Shown here: positions 19,396-30,354 of the stretch, piece after piece | Layout: every line of letters starts with the position of its first letter | Numbering within the stretch: position 1 is the first letter of the stretch | Origin: Clostridium rectalis | Lineage (GTDB): Bacteria > Bacillota > Clostridia > Clostridiales > Clostridiaceae | Direction of reading: 5' to 3' | Assembly (NCBI RefSeq): GCF_900626095.1 | Contig: NZ_UYZZ01000002.1 | Coordinates: forward strand, 498,206 to 548,788 | DNA: 50,583 bases | Notes under the pieces: model-generated | The model's input: only the letters and a program-made list of their open reading frames with translations | The model's database searches: none | What the model was told of the DNA's origin: nothing | Position numbers and translations under genes: made by a program

Positions 19396-21399
19396 TTAAT
19401 CTACATTAAATTCGTAAATATCATAATCCTCATACGCACAGTTTCTATATTCATTTTTACACAATGCTAACACCTTGTATTTTCCTTTTAAAAAGGGTAT
19501 GAAACTATAATAGTTTTTCTTACTATAATTCTGAACTTTAATCCAATTATCATTTTCCATTATATAAAATTCATAAAGATTATCCTTTCCACCACTATTT
19601 TCTACTGAAAAAGTAATAGATTCATTATACGGCATATGTTTTTTATCACACTTAATTTTTGTATTAGTTACTGGTAATGCATCATTAACTTTAAATTTTA
19701 TCTCCCTTTTATTATCAAATTCTTTGCTACTGTTAATATTCTTAGCATATATTTCTAAATTATATATACCCTTACATTTGGGTGTAAATACAAACTTGTT
19801 ACTTTTAACAAAGTTGCTTTCCTCTGCCTTATACCCATTTATTTTAATCACATATTTTAATAAAGTATTTTTAGTATTTGTGGTTATAGCATGTACTAAT
19901 ATTTTATCTCCACATAAAAAAAACTCTTTTATAGGATATAAGATATAATCTATTCGGGCTGGGAAATACTCATAAGACTCTATATATACAGTAGAATGAC
20001 TATCAAACGGTCTACTAGAAAACTTATCCTTTACTCTAATCTCAATTTCAAATTTTCCTTCTTCTTCGGGAGTAAACTTAATCCAATTACAACTTCCATA
20101 ATCAATTACTTCTTTTTCCTTTCCGTTCTTTCTTATTATAAAACTAAATCTTATTGAAGTTGTTCCTGATGCCTTTACCTTTATTATTACGGTATCATCT
20201 TTTAAAATTTTATTGCCTTTATCCATTGAAACTTTGTCTATTACAATAGGTTCACTACTCTTATCGTCTATAGTAAAATAAAACTCTTTTTTGTCCTCGT
20301 AATTCTTATCAGAAGATGCATCCTTAGTCCAAAGGGTTATTTTATATTCACCAGGCATTTTTGTATCCCAATAATAATTATCTTGTCTTATATATCCAGA
20401 ATCATCTCCATAATTACCATCAATTATATATCTATATAATAGACTCTTACCGCCTGATACTACTGATTTAAGTAATATTTTAGATTCACATATCTGAGGA
20501 GATATCTTATCTGTAGTGAAACTTTCAATTTTTACCTCCTTATACTTCTTAACAAAAAAGTTTATAATAGCCCTATCATCATATTTATTTTGAGAATACA
20601 TATCCTTTACTTCACACAATAACTTGTAATCCCCAGATTCCTTTTCTATGTAATTTACTATCCTTTTAGTTGAATAATCTTGAATACAACTACAAGTTCC
20701 ATCACCTTTTATTTTTACAAATCTATACAACACCGTTCTATTATCACTGCTACTTGCATCAATTTGAAATATTATTTCTTCACCTGACAATAGTTCCTTA
20801 GATAAACATTTAAAATCCCTTATCTCCACTTTATTTAAGGGAAGAACATTTAACTTTACTTTTTTAAAATCATCGTAACTATTTTTTGAATATACATTTT
20901 TACACTCAACTAAGATCTCAATTTCACCAGGCTTTTTTAAACTCCAACTTAATATATTATCTGATGAATAATCTTTTATTATATTCCAGCATGAATCTTC
21001 TTTAATCCAATATCTATACATAAGTGGCACTTTATTAGAATTTACAGTAACTAAAACCTTCTCTCCTACCATAGCAATTTTTTTATTCACTTCAATTTTA
21101 TTTATTAACCTTTCTTCTGATTTACCAATTATAAAATCCTTTCTTGCCACATAATCAAAGCACTTTTTACTATTTTCTTCTTTTGCTTGTACCATTATAG
21201 TATATTTACCATCCTTTTTAGGAACCCATCTTACCTCATCACTACTACCAAATTCTCGTAATGTTTCCCATACTCCATTGCAGCCTATAAAAAATTTATA
21301 TAAAAGGCTTTTCCCTAAATTATTATCTAATTTTATGTTAATTTCTTTTTCTTTTTGTTGAGGACTTTCTATGCTAAATATTATACTAATTTCATCCAT
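19396..21399 (-). CDS. Seven-repeat triple-tyrosine (Y_Y_Y-type) protein
   Basis: The 667-residue product is almost entirely built of about seven beta-sandwich repeats of roughly 90 residues. Each has a pattern such as LLYKFFI ... W ... Y ... GKYTIMVQAK ... F/YDY. Examples are SLLYKFFIG (near 30), LMYRYWIKE (near 125), VLYRFVKI, LLYRYIID, IRFSFIIR, LLKYVIKI and NLYEFYIM. This fits the triple-tyrosine domain otherwise found in two-component sensor proteins. No signal peptide, membrane helix, kinase or output domain is present, so the protein is a free-standing, apparently cytoplasmic repeat protein. Function unknown; ligand or partner binding is the obvious guess. ATG has GGGAGG eight bases upstream. 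Confidence 0.8.
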   Translation of the reverse strand: MDEISIIFSIESPQQKEKEINIKLDNNLGKSLLYKFFIGCNGVWETLREFGSSDEVRWVPKKDGKYTIMVQAKEENSKKCFDYVARKDFIIGKSEERLINKIEVNKKIAMVGEKVLVTVNSNKVPLMYRYWIKEDSCWNIIKDYSSDNILSWSLKKPGEIEILVECKNVYSKNSYDDFKKVKLNVLPLNKVEIRDFKCLSKELLSGEEIIFQIDASSSDNRTVLYRFVKIKGDGTCSCIQDYSTKRIVNYIEKESGDYKLLCEVKDMYSQNKYDDRAIINFFVKKYKEVKIESFTTDKISPQICESKILLKSVVSGGKSLLYRYIIDGNYGDDSGYIRQDNYYWDTKMPGEYKITLWTKDASSDKNYEDKKEFYFTIDDKSSEPIVIDKVSMDKGNKILKDDTVIIKVKASGTTSIRFSFIIRKNGKEKEVIDYGSCNWIKFTPEEEGKFEIEIRVKDKFSSRPFDSHSTVYIESYEYFPARIDYILYPIKEFFLCGDKILVHAITTNTKNTLLKYVIKINGYKAEESNFVKSNKFVFTPKCKGIYNLEIYAKNINSSKEFDNKREIKFKVNDALPVTNTKIKCDKKHMPYNESITFSVENSGGKDNLYEFYIMENDNWIKVQNYSKKNYYSFIPFLKGKYKVLALCKNEYRNCAYEDYDIYEFNVD

Positions 21400-21457
21400 A
21401 AACTTCGCCTCCCCTTTATGGTATTCTATAATTAAATACTATATTTAAGCTGCATAT

Positions 21458-21496
21458 GCGATTAACTCTAAATCGCAGTTGTTAATTCAGAGTTAA
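21458..21496 (-). promoter_or_regulatory. Possible regulatory leader with two competing hairpins
   Basis: GCGATT/AATCGC (21458-21463 and 21471-21476) and TTAACTCT/AGAGTTAA (21462-21469 and 21489-21496) overlap, so only one could form at a time. It lies about 60-100 bases upstream of the triple-tyrosine gene. Alternatively the TTAACTCT palindrome is a DNA operator. No known riboswitch motif is recognised. Confidence 0.25.
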
Positions 21497-21605
21497 CCAC
21501 CTATCAAATTATAATATACTACTTTTACCCTTAAGTATCCTTCTAAAATTTTATAAAATCATATTAAAATTATCGTGTTAATTCTACTATATAATCAATA
21601 ATAAA

Positions 21606-21648
21606 AACAGTTAATACTATAATTAAACATAAATTAGTATTAACTGTT
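21606..21648 (-). terminator. Terminator of pgi-yaiI
   Basis: Perfect 14-base stem AACAGTTAATACTA with complement at 21635-21648, followed on the minus strand by TTTTATTATTG. It lies just beyond the YaiI-family stop. Confidence 0.8.
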
Positions 21649-21656
21649 GAATATAA

Positions 21657-22097
21657 CTAATAATCTACACCTTTTATTAACTTTATAAGGTTGTTATATA
21701 ATCTTAAATCATCTTCACTGCACCTTTTTTTCATATTAGAGATTTTCCCACCACCTCTTCTTACCTTAGAGCTTATATGTCTCTCAAATAACAATCTATC
21801 TATATTATTATCACTATAAATATATCCTTTAGGATTTATAGCATATGCCTTTTTCCCTAAGACCATAGCTGCAACACCAAAATCTTGACTAACTACTATA
21901 TCTCCCTTTCTTGTTGAATTTACTAAAGCCATATCAACACTTTGATATCCACTTTCCACATATTTTACTATACTATACTTACTATTTATTATGTGATTCA
22001 TATCGCAATACATTATAACTTCTAATTTATTTTCTCTTGCAGCCTTTTCTATAATATCTCTCCCCGGACAGGCGTCTGCATCTACTAAAATTCTCAT
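21657..22097 (-). CDS. YaiI/YqxD (UPF0178) family protein
   Basis: The 146-residue protein has the UPF0178 hallmarks: MRILVDADACPG at the N-terminus, VDMALVNSTRKGDIVVSQD near 55-75, PKGYIYSDNNIDRLL near 88-103, and RGGGKIS near 114. The acidic pattern (DADACP, D..A, SQD) resembles PIN/NYN-like nuclease folds, but no activity is established. ATG is five bases after the pgi stop with only a weak RBS, so translation is probably coupled to pgi. Confidence 0.9.
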   Translation of the reverse strand: MRILVDADACPGRDIIEKAARENKLEVIMYCDMNHIINSKYSIVKYVESGYQSVDMALVNSTRKGDIVVSQDFGVAAMVLGKKAYAINPKGYIYSDNNIDRLLFERHISSKVRRGGGKISNMKKRCSEDDLRLYNNLIKLIKGVDY

Positions 22098-22102
22098 TAT
22101 AT

Positions 22103-23452
22103 TTATTTAAACCTTTCTTCTAGTTGTTTTCTCATATTCTCATAACCTGGTTTGCCAAGTAATGCAAACATATTCCTTTTATACGCTTCAACTCCTGGTT
22201 GATCAAAAGGATTTACTCCTAAAATATATCCACTTATCCCACATGCCTTTTCAAATAAGTATACTGTATATCCAAAATAATAAGGAGTTAACTTAGGTAT
22301 ATTAACAGTAATCACAGGAACACCTCCATCATTATGAGCTAATGAGGTTCCTTTAAATGCTTGCTTATTTACGAAATCCATAGTTTTCCCTGCAAGAAAA
22401 TTTAATCCGTCTAAATTTTCATTGTCTAAATCTATGTGAATACTCTTCCTAGGGCTCTCAACATTTATAAAAGTTTCAAATATTACTCTAAGTCCGTCTT
22501 GTATATATTGTCCCATAGAATGAAGGTCTGTTGAAAAATCTACCGATGCAGGAAAAATCCCTTTACCATCCTTTCCTTCACTTTCTCCATATAACTGTTT
22601 CCACCACTCTCCAAAATAATGAAGACAAGGTTCAAAATTAGCTATAATCTCTACATTCTTTCCCTTTCTATATAATGCATTTCTAGCCGCAGCATATTTA
22701 TAACATTCATTATTCTCTATACTATAATCAAGGCAGTGCTCTCTACATTCCTTAGCACCCTCCATTACTTCATCTATGTCAATTCCGGATACTGCAATTG
22801 GTAAAAGCCCCACTGCTGTCAATACAGAGTATCTTCCTCCTACATTGTCAGGTATAACAAAAGTCTCATACCCTTCATTGTTAGCTAAGGTTTTTAGTGC
22901 ACCCTTTTTTTTGTCCGTAGTAACAAATATCCTTTCTTTAGCTTTTTCTTTTCCATACTTCTTTTCTATTAAATCTTTAAATATTCTAAATGCTATAGCC
23001 GGTTCTGTAGTAGTTCCAGACTTTGATATTACATTTATTGAAAAATCCATATCACTAATAATCTCTAATAAATCCTGCATATAAGTAGAACTTATATTGT
23101 TTCCTACATAAAAAATCTTTGGTGAATTTATATTTTCCTTTGACAAATTATTATGAAAAGTATGACATAACATCTCTATAGCAGCTCTTGCCCCTAAATA
23201 AGAACCTCCTATTCCAATAACAACAAGTGCCTCTGAGTTACCCTTTATTTTATCCGCAGCCTTTTTTATTCTAAAAAATTCATCCACATCATAATTTATT
23301 GGTAAATCTACCCAACCTGTAAAATCTGAGCCTACCCCTGTACCATTATGTAACAATCTATGTGCCTCATTTATAAGAGGTTGTAAATTGTTTAATTCCT
23401 CATCCTTTAAATATGGTTTTGTAGTACTTAAATCTACTGTTACCTTTTTCAT
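22103..23452 (-). CDS. pgi: Glucose-6-phosphate isomerase
   Basis: The 449-residue enzyme interconverts glucose-6-phosphate and fructose-6-phosphate in glycolysis and gluconeogenesis. Signatures include [14 protein letters not shown] near 80, [10 protein letters not shown] near 140 (phosphate binding), the [15 protein letters not shown] segment near 205 and [12 protein letters not shown] near 310. The length is typical of bacterial short PGI. ATG has AGGAGGG upstream. It heads a two-gene unit with the YaiI-family gene and has a promoter-like sequence about 100 bases upstream. Confidence 0.97.
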   Translation of the reverse strand: MKKVTVDLSTTKPYLKDEELNNLQPLINEAHRLLHNGTGVGSDFTGWVDLPINYDVDEFFRIKKAADKIKGNSEALVVIGIGGSYLGARAAIEMLCHTFHNNLSKENINSPKIFYVGNNISSTYMQDLLEIISDMDFSINVISKSGTTTEPAIAFRIFKDLIEKKYGKEKAKERIFVTTDKKKGALKTLANNEGYETFVIPDNVGGRYSVLTAVGLLPIAVSGIDIDEVMEGAKECREHCLDYSIENNECYKYAAARNALYRKGKNVEIIANFEPCLHYFGEWWKQLYGESEGKDGKGIFPASVDFSTDLHSMGQYIQDGLRVIFETFINVESPRKSIHIDLDNENLDGLNFLAGKTMDFVNKQAFKGTSLAHNDGGVPVITVNIPKLTPYYFGYTVYLFEKACGISGYILGVNPFDQPGVEAYKRNMFALLGKPGYENMRKQLEERFK

Positions 23453-23544
23453 GTTTTACCCTCCTAAAACTAATCTAAAAATTAGTTTTGCCAAAATTAA
23501 CAACATTATGTTTATAATATGCCACAACACATATCTTTAAATAA

Positions 23545-23573
23545 ATTTTAGTATATAAAAGTTTCCAATTCAA
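23545..23573 (-). promoter_or_regulatory. Candidate sigma-A promoter of pgi
   Basis: TTGAAT (23568-23573) and TAAAAT (23545-23550) on the minus strand are separated by 17 bases, about 95 bases upstream of pgi. Confidence 0.5.
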
Positions 23574-23810
23574 GTTAATTAACTCCTTATTTAAAGAACA
23601 CACTGACTATGTAAATAATTACATTTTTAAATGCTTTTAAAATACTATAAATTGTGTTTATGCAAATTATAGTAGCTATTATGAAAATTATATTTAAAAT
23701 TACTTGTCTGATAAATTTGATGAATTAATAATTCACTATAAATATTATATCGAAGAACAAACATCTATTTATATCTCTATTATTAAGTAAAAATATCCAC
23801 ACTAAAAAAT

Positions 23811-23836
23811 AACCTATGAGAAATTTCTCATAGGTT
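23811..23836 (-). terminator. Terminator of guaB-guaA
   Basis: Perfect 13-base palindrome AACCTATGAGAAA with complement. On the minus strand the run ATTTTTTAG follows. It lies 15 bases past the guaA stop. Confidence 0.85.
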
Positions 23837-23851
23837 TAAATTTTTTTTATT

Positions 23852-25384
23852 TTATTCCCACTCAATAGTTGATGGTGGTTTTGAAGTTACATCATAAACA
23901 ATTCTGTTTACTCCTTTTACCTCATTAACTATTCTTCTTGAAACCTTATCTAGTACCTCATAAGGAATCTTTGCCCAATCTGAAGTCATTCCATCAGATG
24001 AAGTTACTGCCCTTAAAGCTACTGTATGACAATATGTTCTTTCATCTCCCATAACTCCTACAGACTGTATATTTGGTAAACATGCAAAATACTGCCATAT
24101 CTTTCCTTCAAGCCCTGCATTAGCCACCTCTTCTCTAAAAATAGCATCTGCTTCTCTTACTATAGATAATTTTTCTTCCCTAACTTCTCCTAAAACCCTT
24201 ATAGCAAGCCCCGGTCCAGGGAATGGTTGCCTCCATACTAATTTGTGAGGTATTCCAAGTTCTTCTCCAACAGCTCTAACTTCATCTTTAAATAACTCCC
24301 TTAAAGGTTCAATAAGTTTAAATTGTAAATCTTCTGGGAGTCCTCCTACATTGTGATGGCTTTTTATAGTGGCAGATGTATTTGTTCCGCTTTCAACTAC
24401 ATCTGCATATATAGTACCTTGAACTAAGAAGTCTATCTCACCTAATTTATTAGCTTCTTCTTCAAATACTCTTATAAATTCTTCTCCTATAATTTTTCTT
24501 TTTCTTTCAGGATCAGATATTCCTTTTAATTTTCCTAAAAATCTTTCTTGAGCATTAACTCTTATTAAGTTCATATCAAATTGTTGTTTAAATATTTTTT
24601 CAACCTGGTCACCTTCATCTTTTCTAAGTAAACCATGATCTACAAATATACAAGTTAACTGCTTACCAATTGCTTTATGCACAAGAACCGCTGCAACAGA
24701 TGAATCTACTCCACCTGAAAGAGCACATATTACCTTTTTATCTCCAACTAATTTCTTTATTTTTGCAATTTTTTCTTCTGCAAAAGAAGTCATAGACCAA
24801 TCTCCTTTTAATTCACATACTTTAAATAAAAAATTGGATAGCATTTTTTTGCCAAAAGGAGTATGCTCCACTTCTGGATGAAATTGAACTCCATATATCT
24901 TTTTATCAATATTTGCCATAGCTGCCACTGGACACTGTGAAGTCGTTCCTACTATTTCAAATCCCTGTGGTACCTCAGATACGAAATCTGTATGGCTCAT
25001 CCAACAAATCTCATTTTCTTTAACTCCATCAAATATAGCACAAGAATTATTTAGTTTAACTTCCGTTTTTCCGTACTCTCTAACCTCTGCACTCTGCACT
25101 TTTCCACCTAACGTAAAAGAAGTTAATTGCTGACCATAGCATATTCCAAGAACAGGAACTCCTAATTCAAATATTTCCTTATCTATTCTTGGAGCACCTT
25201 CTCCATAAACACTTTTTGGTCCACCAGTAAAAATTATTCCCTTTGGATTCTTCTCTTTAATTTTTTCTATAGAATAATTGTATGGAATTATCTCACAATA
25301 AACATTATTTTCTCTAACACGTCTAGCTATAAGTTGATTATATTGACCTCCAAAGTCAACTATAAGAACTAATTCTCTATCCAT
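23852..25384 (-). CDS. guaA: GMP synthase (glutamine-hydrolysing)
   Basis: GuaA (510 residues) converts XMP to GMP using glutamine and ATP. The N-terminal glutamine amidotransferase domain has the catalytic Cys in GICYGQQ near 82 and HPEVEHT near 170. The ATP-pyrophosphatase domain follows with the PP-loop [10 protein letters not shown] near 223. The C-terminal dimerisation domain ends KPPSTIEWE, the conserved substrate-binding tail. ATG has GGGAGGG upstream. It follows guaB by 36 bases and shares its riboswitch-controlled transcript. Confidence 0.98.
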   Translation of the reverse strand: MDRELVLIVDFGGQYNQLIARRVRENNVYCEIIPYNYSIEKIKEKNPKGIIFTGGPKSVYGEGAPRIDKEIFELGVPVLGICYGQQLTSFTLGGKVQSAEVREYGKTEVKLNNSCAIFDGVKENEICWMSHTDFVSEVPQGFEIVGTTSQCPVAAMANIDKKIYGVQFHPEVEHTPFGKKMLSNFLFKVCELKGDWSMTSFAEEKIAKIKKLVGDKKVICALSGGVDSSVAAVLVHKAIGKQLTCIFVDHGLLRKDEGDQVEKIFKQQFDMNLIRVNAQERFLGKLKGISDPERKRKIIGEEFIRVFEEEANKLGEIDFLVQGTIYADVVESGTNTSATIKSHHNVGGLPEDLQFKLIEPLRELFKDEVRAVGEELGIPHKLVWRQPFPGPGLAIRVLGEVREEKLSIVREADAIFREEVANAGLEGKIWQYFACLPNIQSVGVMGDERTYCHTVALRAVTSSDGMTSDWAKIPYEVLDKVSRRIVNEVKGVNRIVYDVTSKPPSTIEWE

Positions 25385-25420
25385 AATTGCCCTCCCTTAA
25401 TGGATCTTCTACATTATTTA

Positions 25421-26881
<1,461 letters not shown>

Positions 26882-26941
26882 TCAACTCCTTTATAAATTT
26901 AAAACCTAATAAATATATGTATTTATGTTAACCCACATATT

Positions 26942-26983
26942 AAAAAAAATACTGATTTCAAACCCTCTAAAGTGAAATCAGTA
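26942..26983 (-). terminator. Riboswitch-controlled intrinsic terminator upstream of guaB
   Basis: ACTGATTTCA/TGAAATCAGT forms a strong stem (11 base pairs with the flanking T-A pair) followed on the minus strand by eight thymines (26942-26949). It lies about 25 bases downstream of the guanine aptamer and 60 bases before guaB, so it is the expression platform. Confidence 0.9.
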
Positions 26984-27009
26984 CGAATATATTAAATAGC
27001 CATACATAA

Positions 27010-27082
27010 TTTCACCCATAGTCGGAAATTTACGGCTTCCGGTAGATACTCCCTGCCATATTCAGGGGATATATGAGTAAAA
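27010..27082 (-). promoter_or_regulatory. Guanine riboswitch aptamer (purine class)
   Basis: On the minus strand the purine aptamer core is intact. An 11-base P1 (TTTTACTCATA with TATGGGTGAAA), J1/2 and P2 around TATGGCAGGGAGT, and the conserved TCTACCGGAAGCCGTAAATT are all present. The J3/1 segment is CCGACTATGG. The cytosine in GACTATGG (position 74 in xpt numbering) specifies guanine rather than adenine. Ligand binding should stabilise P1, allow the terminator to form and switch off guaB-guaA, giving end-product control of GMP synthesis. Confidence 0.95.
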
Positions 27083-27168
27083 AATCAATACCCTAATATT
27101 ATTAATTTTTTTTATAAACTTGTCTAAATTGCACTAACAATTCCCAACAAAATTTAACTGTTTACACT

Positions 27169-27197
27169 ATTTTATTTATAATTTTGTGTTTTGTCAA
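27169..27197 (-). promoter_or_regulatory. Sigma-A promoter of the guaB-guaA leader
   Basis: TTGACA (27192-27197) and TAAAAT (27169-27174) on the minus strand are 17 bases apart. Transcription would start about 80 bases before the aptamer. The promoter lies just past the pilD stop. Confidence 0.75.
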
Positions 27198-27222
27198 TTA
27201 TTTTATAATTTTTTTTAATTTT

Positions 27223-27990
27223 TTATATCACATTTAAATACCAAAATAATATTTCTTTGCCAAAAAAAATTGCAAATGTACATCCCAATGCAATAAAAGG
27301 ACCAAAGGGTATATAATCCTTTCTTTTTACCTTTTTTAATAAAATAAGTATTGAGGCTATTATTGCCCCAAATAAAAATGCAAAAAACATCATTACAATG
27401 GTCAATTTAAACCCCATAAAGAGTCCACATATAAGACAAATTTCGGCATCTCCCCACCCCATTCCATTGGTTAAAAATACTATTAAAGCAATTACAAAAA
27501 ATCCTAAACTTCCTCCATATATATATGTTAAGTAATATAAAATCCCATTATCTTTACTTATAAATTCAATAATTATAAATATTATAGCTAAAATTATTGA
27601 TATAACAGTTACATTAAAATACACATTCATAGTTTTAATATCAATTATACTTATAACTATAAGTATACAAATTAAAGTAGAAAATTTAAAAAATTCAATT
27701 AAACTATCATACTTAAAGGATAAAAACACAAATAAAATTCCTGTAGTTAGCTCTACAATTGTATAAGATACTCCTATATTTTCATTACAATATCTACATC
27801 TACCTTTAAGTTTAAAATAACTTATTATTGGAATTAAATCATACCATTTTAATTTATTAAAACATTTGGGACAATGAGAAGGGGGATAAGCAACATTCTC
27901 TTCTCTTGGTATTCTATATATACATACATTTAAAAAGCTTCCTATGATTATTCCTAATATAAATGTAAAAATATATTTTCCCACCACCAT
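27223..27990 (-). CDS. pilD: Type IV prepilin peptidase/N-methyltransferase
   Basis: PilD (255 residues from the chosen start) is the membrane aspartyl protease that cleaves prepilin leaders and methylates the new N-terminus. Features in order: an N-terminal helix, the zinc cysteine pairs HCPKC ... CRYC (about 41-44 and 66-69), the aspartate in IIDIKTM near 115, and the catalytic GWGDAE (GxGD) near 178, among seven or eight membrane helices. I chose ATG at 27990 because GGAGGT, inside the end of pilO, lies seven bases upstream; a longer frame from 28026 has no RBS. It is the last gene of the pilus operon. Confidence 0.93.
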   Translation of the reverse strand: MVVGKYIFTFILGIIIGSFLNVCIYRIPREENVAYPPSHCPKCFNKLKWYDLIPIISYFKLKGRCRYCNENIGVSYTIVELTTGILFVFLSFKYDSLIEFFKFSTLICILIVISIIDIKTMNVYFNVTVISIILAIIFIIIEFISKDNGILYYLTYIYGGSLGFFVIALIVFLTNGMGWGDAEICLICGLFMGFKLTIVMMFFAFLFGAIIASILILLKKVKRKDYIPFGPFIALGCTFAIFFGKEILFWYLNVI

Positions 27991-27991
27991 T

Positions 27992-28900
27992 TTAGTTACC
28001 TCCATTTTTATTTTTAAACATTTCACCTATAGAAGAGAATCCTATACCTTTATTAAAAAAGTGATAATTTTTCTTATAATACTCCTGTACATTATGGCTA
28101 TTTTTTATATAATGATAAAAAGTTATCTCAGCATTTACATCATCATCAATATCATAAACAGTCTCTTCTTCTCTTATCTTAAAAACACTAATATATTTTT
28201 TATTATCTTTTATATCCTTATCATTATCTTTTATATCCTTATCATTATCTTTTATATCCTTATCATTATCTTTTATATCCTTATCATTATCCTTTATATC
28301 TTTATCAATATTTTTTTTATTTTCTCCATTTAAAATATACTCTTCTATTTCATCAACTTTTTCATCCTTCTGTTCACAATATAACTTTATTTTTTCTACA
28401 CTTAAATCTCTTTTAGTGATAAGCTTAATATTTTTTATATATTCTTCAATGTTTTCTCTATGCCCTCTAACTTTCAGCTTTATATTAAGTCTTATTATAT
28501 CATTTGTAACAAATTGATTTTTACTTTTCTCTGAATTTTTCTTGCTAATTTTATCTTTTGTTAATAATTCAAATTCAACTACATCTCCAAATATATTGAA
28601 ATTTTTGCAAGATCTATAAAAATCATATGCTAGTGTAGCAGTATCTACACTGTCTGCTGTTAATCTATTCAATAAAGCATTATTACCTTGAAGGTTCTCA
28701 TTTTCTTTACTTAGTCTTATTAGCATTTTATTTTTATTTTCTAATTGCTTAATCTTATCTTCTTTTTTATTATATTCTTCTTTCTTTTCTCTTAAATTTG
28801 TAAATTTAGGTTTTAAATAAAAACTATATGTCCCTAAATTTATTAATAGTATTATAGAAATCAGTATAACTATCCTTATCCATAGCTTGTCCTTTTTCAT
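27992..28900 (-). CDS. PilO-like type IV pilus inner-membrane alignment protein with tandem heptad repeat
   Basis: The 302-residue protein has one N-terminal membrane helix (about 8-27), a coiled coil (about 30-75, rich in K/E and ENKNKMLIRLSKENENL), and a C-terminal alpha/beta region, the layout of PilO. It would bind the PilN part of the preceding gene and link the platform to the pilus. A charged insert of DIKDNDK repeated about five times (near 201-236) is encoded by a 21-base tandem repeat. ATG at 28900 has AGAGAGG upstream; the ATG at 28933 in frame lacks an RBS. Assignment rests on layout and neighbours more than on sequence motifs. Confidence 0.75.
   Translation of the reverse strand: MKKDKLWIRIVILISIILLINLGTYSFYLKPKFTNLREKKEEYNKKEDKIKQLENKNKMLIRLSKENENLQGNNALLNRLTADSVDTATLAYDFYRSCKNFNIFGDVVEFELLTKDKISKKNSEKSKNQFVTNDIIRLNIKLKVRGHRENIEEYIKNIKLITKRDLSVEKIKLYCEQKDEKVDEIEEYILNGENKKNIDKDIKDNDKDIKDNDKDIKDNDKDIKDNDKDIKDNKKYISVFKIREEETVYDIDDDVNAEITFYHYIKNSHNVQEYYKKNYHFFNKGIGFSSIGEMFKNKNGGN
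28205..28309. repeat. 21-base tandem repeat (about five units) inside the pilO-like gene
   Basis: The unit ATCTTTTATATCCTTATCATT (plus strand, 21 bases, split here as ATCTTTTATA-TCCTTATCATT) occurs four times identically and a fifth time with a few changes. The unit length is a multiple of three, so gain or loss of units changes the protein by seven residues (DKDIKDN) without a frameshift. Identity of units implies recent slippage. Confidence 0.9.
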
Positions 28901-28940
28901 ACTAATTAATCCTCTCTCTTTCCCCTTTCTCATAGAAATT

Positions 28941-30332
28941 TTATTTTATAACAAGATTAATTTCTACATCTTTTTCACTACCATCTAATTTTATATATTC
29001 CATATCTATAGGTTCAAATATGTTTAACTTATTTAAAGCTACAACTAAATTTATTTTATCTAAAACTTTATCTCCACTTTGGTTTAACCTAGCTTTTAAA
29101 TTTACTTTATCTTTATCTAAATTTACTTCTATTATTTGCATATCAGAAGGCATACCTTTCTTTAGACTATCTAAGTAATATATATAATCAACTTTATCTT
29201 CTTCTATAGCTTTTATTGCCTTCCCCATTTCTTTATACTCTTCATTTCTTGTTTTTTCTTCTTTATATAACCCTTCTATCTTCTTCATTGAACTTAAATT
29301 TTTATCCAAAACTGTACAATCATACTTTTGTAATTTTATACGCATATATAAAATCCCCAAAAAAAACCAAGTTACACTTAAAATAGCTAGGGACACAGCT
29401 ATAATAGAAAACATATCCCTATCCTTAGTTCTTTCATTTTCTATAACCTTATTAAAATCTATAGACTTTAATTTATTACTATTTAAAAGCCCCCCTAATA
29501 CATCTGCAAAATCATTTAAATCAATATAATTTTCTTTTACAATTCCTTCATAAATATCATTTAAGCCACAAACCAATTCTATATTCAGCTGATTTTTTAT
29601 ATAACCTATAAACTCTTGATTTTTATATAATTCACTGCCTATATACAATTTATCTACTCTATTACCAAAGTGCCTTGTGGAATAAAAATTTAAAAAATAA
29701 CTTATATTTTCTACTAATTCTCCATATATCTCTAACTTTTCTTCAGTTAAATCTATATCTGATCTAGAATATAAAAATAACTCTTTCTTATTTGAAATAG
29801 TAATATTACTTTTATTATTTATAATATCTAAAAATGCAGAACTAGTGTCAAATTTTGAAAATATATTATAAATACATTCAGCATAAATTGTAATTTTATC
29901 TATGTTAATCTCCCATTCTTTAATTAAAGAATATATATGCTGAAATTTTTCCTTAGGCACTACAACTAAAAATATATCTATACTTTCGTTTTTATCAATT
30001 TTTAATATTTTATAGTCATAGTAATATTCATCTATATTTACTGTAAAATATTCATTAATATTATTGTATATAAATTTTTTCAATTCTTTTTTTTTAAGAA
30101 AGGGAACCTTAATGCTCCTTACTATTATCCCTTCTAAGTTTAATATAACTAAAGAATTTATATTTCTTATTTTATTTTCTTCTATAAAAGAATCTACATC
30201 CATAGAAGTATTATCACCTATATCTATTTTTTCTACTTTATTGAATGTAACTTTGCCTAAATTTTTATTAATAATAACTATATCTAATATGTCATCACTA
30301 AATCTATAAATAACTCTCTTTTTCCATAACAA
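28941..30332 (-). CDS. PilM-PilN fusion protein of the type IV pilus platform
   Basis: The 463-residue protein joins two components usually encoded separately. Residues about 1-300 look like the actin-like PilM domain (ILDIVIINKN ... LEGIIVRSIKVPF ... FLDIINNKSNITI ... VDKLYIGSELYKN ... LNDFADVLGGLL). A single membrane helix follows (about 313-332, FSIIAVSLAILSVTWFFLGI). The remainder has a coiled coil and the PilN-like fold (YYLDSLKKGMPSDMQIIEVN near 388-407). In other bacteria PilM is cytoplasmic and binds the short N-terminus of PilN; here the link is covalent. The start is TTG with GGGGG eight bases upstream. Confidence 0.8.
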   Translation of the reverse strand: MLWKKRVIYRFSDDILDIVIINKNLGKVTFNKVEKIDIGDNTSMDVDSFIEENKIRNINSLVILNLEGIIVRSIKVPFLKKKELKKFIYNNINEYFTVNIDEYYYDYKILKIDKNESIDIFLVVVPKEKFQHIYSLIKEWEINIDKITIYAECIYNIFSKFDTSSAFLDIINNKSNITISNKKELFLYSRSDIDLTEEKLEIYGELVENISYFLNFYSTRHFGNRVDKLYIGSELYKNQEFIGYIKNQLNIELVCGLNDIYEGIVKENYIDLNDFADVLGGLLNSNKLKSIDFNKVIENERTKDRDMFSIIAVSLAILSVTWFFLGILYMRIKLQKYDCTVLDKNLSSMKKIEGLYKEEKTRNEEYKEMGKAIKAIEEDKVDYIYYLDSLKKGMPSDMQIIEVNLDKDKVNLKARLNQSGDKVLDKINLVVALNKLNIFEPIDMEYIKLDGSEKDVEINLVIK

Positions 30333-30354
30333 CTATAATTCCCCCATTTATTAT

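Larger units (their letters stand above)
23453..23851. other. Non-coding gap between guaA and pgi
   Basis: About 400 bases of very AT-rich sequence. It holds a candidate pgi promoter (23545-23573) and the guaA terminator (23811-23836). I see no ORF with an RBS, tRNA or riboswitch in the remainder. Confidence 0.6.

Noticed and set aside
28205-28309. Regular repeats that could suggest a CRISPR array
   Set aside because: The 21-base units are directly adjacent with no spacers and sit in frame inside a coding gene.
27944-28333. Plus-strand 129-residue frame rich in Ile/Phe/Tyr
   Set aside because: It is the antisense of the pilO repeat and the pilD start, is low-complexity and has no RBS.
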